Source of the DNA: Gemmatimonadota bacterium | Lineage (GTDB): Bacteria > Gemmatimonadota > Gemmatimonadetes > Longimicrobiales > Gaopeijiaceae | Length of the DNA: 6,807 nucleotides | Assembly: GCA_016209995.1 (NCBI GenBank) | Contig: JACQVC010000333.1 | Coordinates: 1-6,807 of the forward strand | Direction: 5' to 3' | Shown: in pieces, positions 1-5,396 of the stretch | Layout of the letters: every line of letters begins with the position of its first letter | Position numbering within the stretch: position 1 is the first letter of the stretch | Made by a program: the position numbers and the translations under genes | The notes under the pieces: generated by a model | Told to the model about the DNA's origin: nothing | What the model saw: the letters and a program-made list of their open reading frames with translations, nothing else | The model's database searches: none

Positions 1-475
1 GGCGTAGCCCCCCTGGCCCCCCTGGTCCCCCCAGCGCCCGCTTCAGCGCCGCAATGCGCTGCGGGCCCTTGCGCCCTGTCAGCAGCTCGACGAGTCGCGC
101 CTCGCCGCGCGCCAGGTTTTTCGGCGCCGGGCCGACCAGCGTCACGGCATCGGTCGCGCGGTCCACGAGCACGGACGGGACCGCCGCTCGGAGAGCGATG
201 CCCAGCGGCGCCACATAGTAGTCGGCGATCCAATGGCACAGGCTCAGCAGCTGCGCGGTCACGGACGGTCGTTGCTCGAACACGTCGAGCACGGGCCGCA
301 CACCGTCGGGGATCTCGTGCTGCGTCGCGGGACCGACCATCCAGCCCACGCGCTCACCGCCGCGGAAGGGCACGAGCAAGCGAGTGCCCGGTTCCGGTAT
401 CGAGTCGCTGTCGATGGCGTACGTGAAGAGCTGGTCAACCGGAATAGGCAGGGCTACGTCGATGAGCTGCGTCAT
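1..475 (-). CDS. priA: Primosomal protein N' (PriA helicase), N-terminal part, cut by window edge
   Basis: I read this frame directly from the reverse strand; it is open from an ATG at 475 to the window edge and gives 158 residues. The beginning (VALPIPVDQLFTYAI, residues 7-21), followed by PGTRLLVPFRGGERVGWMVG (29-48), the VLDVFEQRPSVT stretch (62-73) and WIADYYVAPLGIALRAAVP (82-100), is the typical 3'-DNA-binding domain of PriA. The region from about residue 122 on looks like the start of the winged-helix domain. PriA is a 3'-to-5' superfamily 2 helicase that recognises stalled or repaired replication forks and reloads the replicative helicase in the cytoplasm. Full-length PriA is usually 700-850 residues, so the helicase and zinc-binding parts lie outside the window. 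No good Shine-Dalgarno precedes the ATG. A Gly-Pro-Gly tract (residues 149-156) encoded by three G6 runs is unusual. It is the last gene of a leftward series, 94 bp after the M24 peptidase gene. The family call is confident; the start is likely but not certain. Confidence 0.9.
   Translation of the reverse strand, partial: MTQLIDVALPIPVDQLFTYAIDSDSIPEPGTRLLVPFRGGERVGWMVGPATQHEIPDGVRPVLDVFEQRPSVTAQLLSLCHWIADYYVAPLGIALRAAVPSVLVDRATDAVTLVGPAPKNLARGEARLVELLTGRKGPQRIAALKRALGGPGGPGGLR
8..32 (-). repeat. Three G6 runs within priA (Gly-Gly-Pro tract)
   Basis: On the coding (minus) strand, three runs of six G are separated by ACCA and CCA. They encode Gly-Gly-Pro-Gly-Gly-Pro-Gly-Gly at PriA residues 149-156. 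On the plus strand the C6 runs are at 8-13, 17-22 and 27-32. Such a tract can slip during replication and could form a G-quadruplex if the runs are subdivided. It lies where the PriA winged-helix domain is expected, probably as a loop insertion. Confidence 0.75.
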
Positions 476-480
476 GCGCC

Positions 481-514
481 GTGAGCGATGGGGCAGAGCT
501 GGCGACGAATTGTA
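481..514 (-). promoter_or_regulatory. Possible -10 element upstream of priA
   Basis: On the minus strand, TACAAT (509-514) matches five of six positions of the bacterial -10 consensus and lies about 34 bases upstream of the priA ATG at 475. No convincing -35 hexamer is seen 16-18 bases further upstream, where the sequence is G/C rich. An imperfect GC-rich hairpin (about 517-542, GGGG/CCCC core) lies between this element and the end of the M24 gene and has no T-run after it. The element would give priA its own transcript. The evidence is weak. Confidence 0.25.
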
Positions 515-569
515 GGGCCGAGGGGGTAGCTCCCCGCCCGGCGCCCAGGACCCTGACTCGGCCAGGCTC

Positions 570-1748
570 CTAGCCGGCAACCCGCAGCGCCGGCATCTCG
601 ACGATCGCCGACTGCGGATTCGGCGTCGTTACCTCGGGCCCCGACTCGTCGGTCCAGTACACGTTGATCTCGCTCCGCAAACCCACGAAGTCAGGGATGT
701 AGATACCCGGCTCGATCGTGAAACCGGTACCCGCGATGAGGCTCCGGTCATCTCGAGTCTCATAGTGGTCCAGGTTGGCGCCGCTACCGTGTAGCTCACG
801 GTCGAGGGAATGACCGGTCCGGTGGGTGAAATAGCGCCCGTAGCCCCTTTGCGCGATGACCCCGCGCACCACGTCGTCCACCTCGAAGCCCCGCACCGGC
901 GTCTGGGCGCTCGCCCGCTGCCGTAAGAACGCCAGACCGGCGTCGCGTGCGTCGCGTACCGCCTCCCACAGCGGGACCACCGCGTCGGGCAGCGGGTCCC
1001 CGAGGTATGCCATCCAGGTCTGGTCGGCGAAGACACCATCCTCGGTACGCTTGCCCCACAGGTCCACGAGCAGGATCTCGCGCGCCTGGATCCGGGCGCC
1101 CGACCCCTCGGGATGATAGTGAGGATCGGCGCTGCGCTCGCCCGAGGCCACGCCGCAGTCCGCGCCCACCCGCACACCTCGCTGTTCGAGGGCTCCGCGG
1201 ATCCAGGCTGCGAGAGCGCCTTCCATCAGCCCGCCGTCCTCCGCCACCGCAGCGCCCGCGCGCTCGAACGCCTCCGCTGCGACGCGCGCCAGTACTTGCG
1301 CGGCTTCGCGATGCCCGGCGAGCTGATCAGCGGTCCAGCGAGAGTAGAAGCGAGCGACCAGATCGCCCGAAGTCACCACTTCCACGTGCAGCGCGCGCAC
1401 CAGCTCGAGAATACCCGCGGGAACCAGGTCGACGGTGGGCACGCCGGAGCGTGGCGAGATCTCCATCGCCAGGCGGCGAGAACCGGTGAGCAGCTCGCCG
1501 AGCCCCGCTTCCAACTCCCGCCAGCCGGTATAGACTCGCCGACGCCAGGGCCAGGAAGCCCAGGGCCCCTGCTCGATGGCATGGATGAGCGCGCAAGGCT
1601 CGCCGGTCCGCGGGATCAAAACGAACCAGCGCCGGCTCAGCGGCCCCACGCCAGCGAGCGCGGCCGCGACCGGATTGCGTCCGCGGAAGTCGAAGAGCAG
1701 CCAGCCGTCCAGCGCGGCGTCACCCAGCGCGTGCTGGATCTCCGCCAT
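570..1748 (-). CDS. M24 family metallopeptidase (Xaa-Pro aminopeptidase/prolidase-like)
   Basis: The 392-residue protein has the two-part architecture of creatinase/aminopeptidase P proteins. An N-terminal creatinase-like domain (about 1-135, beginning with LDGWLLFDFRGRNP at 13-26) is followed by a pita-bread catalytic domain (about 140-385). All five dimetal ligands of the M24 family are visible: Asp229 (LLVDLWG), Asp242 (VFADQTW), His313 (HRTGHSL), Glu346 (TIEPGIY) and Glu360 (LRSEINVY). It should be an active cytoplasmic Mn/Co-type peptidase cleaving N-terminal Xaa-Pro or Xaa-Pro dipeptides, although related M24 enzymes (creatinase, DMSP lyase) do other chemistry. I chose ATG 1748, which has a weak AGG eight bases upstream. 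A GTG at 1793 (15 residues longer, AGGA only two bases upstream) is a real alternative, because homologues as I recall them extend slightly before this helix. The frame stays open up to 2129 but that part overlaps the methyltransferase gene and reads as Arg/Gly-rich shadow. The gap to the methyltransferase stop is 65 bp. Confidence 0.92.
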   Translation of the reverse strand: MAEIQHALGDAALDGWLLFDFRGRNPVAAALAGVGPLSRRWFVLIPRTGEPCALIHAIEQGPWASWPWRRRVYTGWRELEAGLGELLTGSRRLAMEISPRSGVPTVDLVPAGILELVRALHVEVVTSGDLVARFYSRWTADQLAGHREAAQVLARVAAEAFERAGAAVAEDGGLMEGALAAWIRGALEQRGVRVGADCGVASGERSADPHYHPEGSGARIQAREILLVDLWGKRTEDGVFADQTWMAYLGDPLPDAVVPLWEAVRDARDAGLAFLRQRASAQTPVRGFEVDDVVRGVIAQRGYGRYFTHRTGHSLDRELHGSGANLDHYETRDDRSLIAGTGFTIEPGIYIPDFVGLRSEINVYWTDESGPEVTTPNPQSAIVEMPALRVAG

Positions 1749-1813
1749 ACGACTGGCCTGGTGAGCCACCGACGAGCCGGCGGATTCTTTCACGATCCTG
1801 GCGGCTTGCGCCC

Positions 1814-2800
1814 TCAGCCGCCGCCGATCGCGTGACCGGCCCCGTAACGCTCGCGCGAAATTCTCTCCGCCAGGCCCGCGCCTCCCGCACCGCCAGCGCC
1901 CGAGGCCTGGGCAGACCCAGCCGTCGCCGCCGCCCCCAGGGTGCCCGCGCGCTCCGCCTGCGCGCCGACGTCCGCCGCCTTCCACTTCACGCCCTTGATC
2001 AGCGCGAGCCCGACCAGGCGCTCGTCCGTCAGCAGCCGATGCACTTCCCGCTCGCGCGCCAGCGCGCCACCCACGCCTCGCCAGCCCCAGTGAGCCCAGG
2101 CGCGCAGCAAGATGAGCAACCGCTCCCACAGCGTGAAAAGCTCAGCGAAGACGGGAAACGGCATCTTGACCTGCGGGCGGAACGCCGTTTCGGCGTCGGA
2201 CCAATCCTCGACGTGAAAGTCGACGACTCCGCTTTCGCGGAGCAGCTTCTTCCACTCGACCAGCATCAAAGGTCGGGTGCCCAGGTGGTCGATGAGGATT
2301 TCCTGGCGCTCGGCCGGGACCGGTGCGGTCCAGACGAGCTGGATCAGCACGACCATGCCGCCGGGCTTCGTCACGCGCACCAGCTCCTGCACCGCCGCCT
2401 CGGGATCCACCCGCGCCGTGAGCGCAAGCTCGCCGATCGCGATATCGAAGACGGAGTCGCGGTAGGGCAGTCGATCGAGCGGCGCGGCCTGAAAGTGCAG
2501 ATGGTGGCTCATTCCGGCAGCCTGCACCCGCTTTTCCGCCGCTGCGATGATCTCTTCAGCGAAGTCGGTCGCCGAACCGACGACCTCCAGCTCCTGGACG
2601 AAGTACTGGATCGTGACGCCGGACCCGCAGGCTGCGACCAACACTTCCTGCCCGGGCGACATGTCGGTGAGACGAGCGATATGCCGGTAAAGATCCTTGC
2701 CGCCCGGCGGGAAGAGAGTCTTACGACTGAGCCGGACCAGATCCAACATGGACGGCCCGGCACGCACGGCTTCGGTGCGCGTCTGGGTTGTGGAAGGCAT
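1814..2800 (-). CDS. Class I SAM-dependent methyltransferase (UbiE/Methyltransf_11-like)
   Basis: The 328-residue protein has a Rossmann methyltransferase core. Motif I is VLVAACGSG (residues 53-61), an acidic residue at the end of strand 2 is Asp79 (GSATDF), motif IV is SVFDIAIGEL around Asp119, and motif V is VRVTKPGGMVVLI (131-143). The usual acidic residue at the start of motif I is Val here and one motif Gly is Ala, but the ACGSG turn is intact, so SAM binding is plausible. The substrate cannot be told. Residues about 205-240 are rich in Leu and Trp and could form a lipid- or membrane-facing helix. The tail from about 285 to the end is Ala/Gly/Ser-rich and looks disordered. The frame also permits a TTG start at 2860 (348 residues), but ATG 2800 fits better: no Shine-Dalgarno precedes it, yet a promoter-like pair would start the transcript right at this ATG. 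The gene lies 68 bp after the HDAC gene and 65 bp before the M24 peptidase gene on the same strand. Confidence 0.85.
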   Translation of the reverse strand: MPSTTQTRTEAVRAGPSMLDLVRLSRKTLFPPGGKDLYRHIARLTDMSPGQEVLVAACGSGVTIQYFVQELEVVGSATDFAEEIIAAAEKRVQAAGMSHHLHFQAAPLDRLPYRDSVFDIAIGELALTARVDPEAAVQELVRVTKPGGMVVLIQLVWTAPVPAERQEILIDHLGTRPLMLVEWKKLLRESGVVDFHVEDWSDAETAFRPQVKMPFPVFAELFTLWERLLILLRAWAHWGWRGVGGALAREREVHRLLTDERLVGLALIKGVKWKAADVGAQAERAGTLGAAATAGSAQASGAGGAGGAGLAERISRERYGAGHAIGGG

Positions 2801-2805
2801 AGTCG

Positions 2806-2835
2806 AATGTAGAAGCGGCCTGACGGGGAGGTCAA
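2806..2835 (-). promoter_or_regulatory. Sigma70-like promoter for a probably leaderless methyltransferase mRNA
   Basis: On the minus strand, TTGACC (2835-2830) matches five of six positions of the -35 consensus. After an 18-base spacer, TACATT (2811-2806) matches four of six positions of the -10 consensus. Only five bases (CGACT) lie between the -10 element and the ATG at 2800, so transcription would begin at or within a base or two of the start codon. No Shine-Dalgarno is present before that ATG, which is what a leaderless mRNA predicts. A second TTGACA (2860-2855) lies further upstream but has no good partner -10 element. Position and spacing are read directly; activity is inferred. Confidence 0.5.
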
Positions 2836-2868
2836 CCCGCGACCTTGTAGGCGTTGTCAATACTGAGG

Positions 2869-3852
2869 TTAGCTGGACAGCCGCCCGTCACTCATCTCGA
2901 TCCCGGCCAACGCCCGCAGCACGGCCACCACGCCCTGGCCCAGGCGCTGCACCTCATACCCTCCCTCCAGACATACCGCCAAGCGGCCGCCGCAAAACCG
3001 CTGCGCGAGCTGGCTCAGCTCGACAGTCATGGCGTAGAGATCTGCGGGCTCGAGGCGCTGGCCACCCAGCGGATCGCCGGCCATGACGTCGAATCCCGCG
3101 GACACGACAATGAAGTCGGGGGAGAAGGATGACGTCGCACGCGCCAGTGCCTCCGTGAAACGACGGCGGTAGACCTCCGCGGCCGTACCAGCCGGAAGGG
3201 GCACGTTGAGGGTCGTTCCCGCCCCGAGCCCGACCCCCGACTCGTCGGGGCTGCCGGTTCCGGGATAGTGGCCCGACTGATGGAGGGAGAGAAAGAAAAC
3301 GTCAGGATCCTGGTAGAAGATGTCCTGCGTACCGTTCCCGTGGTGCACGTCCCAGTCTACAATCAGCACGCGCCGGACCTGCGGGCTAGCCAGGAGAGCA
3401 CGGGCGGCGACCGCCACGTTGTTGAACAGGCAAAACCCCATGGCCCGGTCCCGCGTGGCGTGGTGGCCGGGCGGCCGACAGGCGGCGAACGCGTTGCGGA
3501 CGGTTCCCGCCAGTACCGCCTCGGTGGCACTCAGCGCCGCGCCCACTGAACCCAACGCCGCCGCCCAGGACGCTGGCGAGACCGTCGTGTCGTAATCCAG
3601 CGCCACGAGCGAATCGTTCGCCGTCGCGGCTTCGCAGGCATCGCGGATTCCCTCGACATGCTCGACGGTATGGGCTCGAAGAAGCTCATCCACCGTGGCG
3701 TCCCGCGCCTCGAGCTGCGTCACCCGACCGGAAAGGATCGGCAGCGCTTGCTCGACGGCCGCGCTCAGAGCGCGGAGCCGCCCCTGGTTCTCGGGGTGGC
3801 CCCAGCCCGTATCGTGGCCGGCGCTCGCGGGATGCAGTAGGAAACCGGTGAT
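2869..3852 (-). CDS. Histone deacetylase-family amidohydrolase (class II-like), non-canonical ATC start
   Basis: The protein (327 residues from the ATC at 3852) is a zinc-dependent deacetylase of the HDAC/AcuC/acetylpolyamine amidohydrolase superfamily, expected in the cytoplasm. The N-terminal motif HDTGWGHPENQGR (residues 13-25) is conserved in the family. RPPGHH (126-131) carries the His130/His131 pair, DWDVHHGNGT carries zinc ligands Asp168 and His170, SAGFD gives zinc ligand Asp255, and EGGY gives the transition-state Tyr299. The catalytic set is complete, so the enzyme should be active. Likely substrates are acetyl-lysine proteins or acetylated polyamines; sequence alone does not decide. 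The first ATG/GTG/TTG in frame is a GTG at 3723, which would remove 43 residues including the conserved N-terminal motif. Between the in-frame TAA at 3874-3876 and that GTG there is no standard start. The ATC at 3850-3852, five bases after GGAG, sits exactly where homologues begin. Either ATC is the start codon or an ATG has been lost by mutation or sequence error. The neighbouring upstream gene ends 69 bp away. Confidence 0.93.
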   Translation of the reverse strand: MTGFLLHPASAGHDTGWGHPENQGRLRALSAAVEQALPILSGRVTQLEARDATVDELLRAHTVEHVEGIRDACEAATANDSLVALDYDTTVSPASWAAALGSVGAALSATEAVLAGTVRNAFAACRPPGHHATRDRAMGFCLFNNVAVAARALLASPQVRRVLIVDWDVHHGNGTQDIFYQDPDVFFLSLHQSGHYPGTGSPDESGVGLGAGTTLNVPLPAGTAAEVYRRRFTEALARATSSFSPDFIVVSAGFDVMAGDPLGGQRLEPADLYAMTVELSQLAQRFCGGRLAVCLEGGYEVQRLGQGVVAVLRALAGIEMSDGRLSS

Positions 3853-3861
3853 GGTGGCTCC
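3850..3861 (-). promoter_or_regulatory. Shine-Dalgarno GGAG plus ATC start codon of the HDAC gene
   Basis: On the minus strand GGAG (3861-3858), a five-base spacer CCACC, then ATC (3852-3850). The following codons read TGFLLHPASAGHDTGWGHPE, the conserved HDAC beginning. This site decides the start because no ATG, GTG or TTG exists upstream of the conserved motif in this frame. Confidence 0.6.
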
Positions 3862-3866
3862 GTCTG

Positions 3867-3882
3867 TAGCGGGTTAGCGGGT
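3867..3882. repeat. Tandem 8-bp repeat TAGCGGGT x2
   Basis: TAGCGGGT occurs at 3867-3874 and again at 3875-3882, followed by a partial third copy (TAGGG). It lies just upstream of the HDAC start, and on the minus strand it contributes the in-frame stop TAA that closes the HDAC frame at its 5' end. It is either a small slippage duplication or a short direct-repeat operator; nothing else supports an operator role. Confidence 0.5.
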
Positions 3883-3893
3883 TAGGGCTCAGG

Positions 3894-3915
3894 CGACGAC
3901 CGTCGGTTTTCCGAC
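3894..3915. other. Overlapping inverted repeats between the small membrane protein and HDAC genes
   Basis: GTCGG-TTTT-CCGAC (3902-3915) is a five-pair hairpin beginning seven bases after the stop codon of the 103-residue gene. CGAC-GACC-GTCG (3894-3905) is a second, overlapping four-pair hairpin, so the two cannot form together. Neither is followed by a T-run in either direction, so an ordinary intrinsic terminator is not supported. It could be a weak attenuator or an mRNA 3'-end stabiliser. Confidence 0.3.
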
Positions 3916-3921
3916 AAGCCT

Positions 3922-4233
3922 TTAGCCTTGCCCACCCGGCAGCGACCGCCCCTGCCCCGACGTGAGCCCCGGCTTCTCTCGCCCCTCGAGCAGCCGCTCA
4001 GTGAAGTCGACTCTCTCGGACAGGCCCTTCACCTGCGACTCGAGCGCGCTAATGGCGTCCCACGTTCGCTTCAGCTCCTGGGCTGGAACGCCGGCACCCG
4101 GCTTCTTCTCCTGAAGCTTCGCCTCAAGCAGCAGACCCAGGCGCCTCGCCAGCGGGAACAGCAGAATACCGCCGGTGATGATCGCTGCGAGGAACAGCGT
4201 GAAGATCATGCCGGCAACCGCGGTCAGATCCAT
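3922..4233 (-). CDS. Small membrane-anchored coiled-coil protein, unknown function
   Basis: I do not recognise a named family. The 103-residue product starts with a single hydrophobic segment (residues about 5-28, GMIFTLFLAAIITGGILLFP within it), followed by basic residues (Arg30, Arg31), which suggests an N-out/C-in anchor. A charged linker (about 40-52) leads to a helix with heptad-like hydrophobic spacing (about 53-85, TWDAISALESQVKGLSERVD within it), then a Gly/Ser-rich tail. Size and layout resemble PspB-like or other small envelope proteins, but no homology is claimed. I chose ATG 4233 because AAGGGAG (4245-4239) lies five bases upstream of it. The GTG at 4239 would put the Shine-Dalgarno directly against the start codon. 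It is the first gene of the leftward series and is divergent from the E1 alpha gene. Coding is supported by the ribosome site, the coherent membrane/coil layout and tight fit between neighbours. Confidence 0.75.
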   Translation of the reverse strand: MDLTAVAGMIFTLFLAAIITGGILLFPLARRLGLLLEAKLQEKKPGAGVPAQELKRTWDAISALESQVKGLSERVDFTERLLEGREKPGLTSGQGRSLPGGQG

Positions 4234-4322
4234 ATCCACTCCCTTCGGGTCCCCGCACAGCCCCTACTAGCGCAAGCCCAGCCTTTCACGGCAACATGTC
4301 CAATGGAGGCATTGATGCGCAA
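4234..4322. promoter_or_regulatory. Divergent intergenic region between the small membrane protein and E1 alpha genes
   Basis: About 90 bases must carry the promoters for both directions. On the minus strand a weak pair TTGCCG / TAGTAG with a 19-base spacer can be picked out; on the plus strand I see no convincing -35/-10 pair. The strongest signals here are translational: the Shine-Dalgarno for the leftward gene (4239-4245) and GGAGG for the rightward side (4305-4309). Confidence 0.3.
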
Positions 4323-4341
4323 ATGGCGAAACGAACCGTAG
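4305..4341 (+). promoter_or_regulatory. Consensus Shine-Dalgarno and 8-codon ORF overlapping the E1 alpha start
   Basis: GGAGG (4305-4309) lies five bases before an ATG at 4315. That ATG opens a very short frame encoding MRKWRNEP and ending at TAG 4339-4341. The E1 alpha frame is different (ATG 4296 or ATG 4323), so the best ribosome site in the region points at the mini-ORF and not directly at E1 alpha. The same GGAGG is 13 bases from ATG 4323, a long but possible spacing. The mini-ORF could be a translational leader or chance. Confidence 0.3.
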
Positions 4342-5393
4342 CCCCCGACTCCGAGCTGGTCGCCGGACTGACCCGACGGCAGCTGCAGGAGATCTACTAC
4401 TACCTGGCGCTCGCGCGCGCCGCGGAAGAGCGACTCGAGATCCTCTTCCGCCAGGGGCACGTCCATGGTGGACTCTACCGCTCGCTCGGCCAGGAGGGTG
4501 AGTCCGTGGCGTGCGCGTACGCGTTGCGGCCACGCACGGACGGAACCGGCGACCTCATCGCCCCACTCATTCGCAACACGGGCGCGATCTTCGTCATGGG
4601 CGGCACGCCGCTCGAGTATTTCCGCCAGTACCTCGCCCGCGGGGCGGGACCCAGCCGCGGCCGCGAGACGAACATCCACTTCACGGACTTCGCGCGTGGG
4701 ATCATCGGCCCCGTCTCACCTCTGGGAACGATGATGGAGGTACTGGCCGGCGCCATGCTTGCGTGTCGCATGCGTGGCGAGGATCGCGTGGGGATGATCT
4801 GGTGTGGCGACGGCCAGACCTCGACCGGCGCCTGGCACGAAGGCATCAACTTCGCGGCCGTGCAACGGTGTCCCGTGGTCGTGGTGATCGAGGCGAACCG
4901 CTGGGCGTTCTCGACGCCGACCGCCCTGCAGACGCGGGCGAAGCAGTTCGTGGACAAGGCAGTGGGCTACGGGATCGCCGGCGAGCGCGTGGACGGGAAC
5001 GACGTGATCGCCACGTACGAGGCGGCTCGGCGCGCCGTCGACCGAGCGCGCGCGGGCGAGGGTCCCACGCTGCTCGAGGCCGAGACGTACCGCTTGCGCG
5101 GGCACGCTCAGCACGATGCCCAGGACTACGTTCCCGCCGACGAGCTCGAGCAGGCTCAGGCTCGCGATCCCGTCGAGCTGTTCCGCAAGCGACTGCTCGC
5201 CGCAGCATGGGCGACCTCCGCGGAGCTGGCGGCCGTGCATGGCCGCGTGGCGCGCGAGGTCGAGCAGGCCGCACAGCAGGCTGTAGCCGACCCATATCCC
5301 GAGGCCGAAGAAGCGTGCGCGGGGATCTACACGGACGTCGAGATCCGCCCGCCCTGGACTCGGCTCGAGGCGCCCGACCCCGCCCGCGCGTAA
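4323..5393 (+). CDS. 2-oxoacid dehydrogenase complex E1 component, alpha subunit
   Basis: The 356-residue product is the TPP-binding alpha subunit of a pyruvate or branched-chain 2-oxoacid dehydrogenase E1. The TPP/Mg motif is GDG at residues 162-164 (MIWCGDGQTS) running to Asn192 (IEANRWAFSTPT). The loop YRLRGHAQHDAQDYVP contains the conserved His261. The two serines that are phosphorylated in mitochondrial homologues are Ala and His here. N-terminally, RQGHVHGGLYRSLGQEGESV is typical of E1 alpha. The RVDGNDV and AFSTPT stretches look branched-chain-like, but the substrate cannot be fixed. With E1 beta it decarboxylates a 2-oxoacid and reductively acylates the lipoyl group of E2 in the cytoplasm. 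I chose ATG 4323 because the nine codons from the alternative ATG 4296 have poor G/C at third positions and no Shine-Dalgarno before them. The longer form would be 365 residues. The E1 beta gene follows after three bases. Confidence 0.93.
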   Translation: MAKRTVAPDSELVAGLTRRQLQEIYYYLALARAAEERLEILFRQGHVHGGLYRSLGQEGESVACAYALRPRTDGTGDLIAPLIRNTGAIFVMGGTPLEYFRQYLARGAGPSRGRETNIHFTDFARGIIGPVSPLGTMMEVLAGAMLACRMRGEDRVGMIWCGDGQTSTGAWHEGINFAAVQRCPVVVVIEANRWAFSTPTALQTRAKQFVDKAVGYGIAGERVDGNDVIATYEAARRAVDRARAGEGPTLLEAETYRLRGHAQHDAQDYVPADELEQAQARDPVELFRKRLLAAAWATSAELAAVHGRVAREVEQAAQQAVADPYPEAEEACAGIYTDVEIRPPWTRLEAPDPARA

Positions 5394-5396
5394 CCC

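Noticed and set aside
233..484. 83-codon plus-strand frame at the left edge
   Set aside because: It is antisense to priA, whose N-terminal domain is clearly recognisable.
1749..2129. Upstream extension of the M24 peptidase frame to 519 residues
   Set aside because: It overlaps the conserved methyltransferase frame and is Arg/Gly-rich with no family resemblance.
1113..2812. Two long plus-strand frames (1113-1835 and 1832-2812) antisense to the M24 and methyltransferase genes
   Set aside because: No domain, compositional bias of mirrored codons, and complete overlap with genes whose motifs are clear.
3867..3882. Possible CRISPR or attachment-site repeat
   Set aside because: Only two 8-bp copies directly abutting, with no spacers, no cas genes and no integrase.
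3902..3915. Intrinsic terminator after the small membrane protein gene
   Set aside because: The stem has only five pairs and no T-run follows in either direction.
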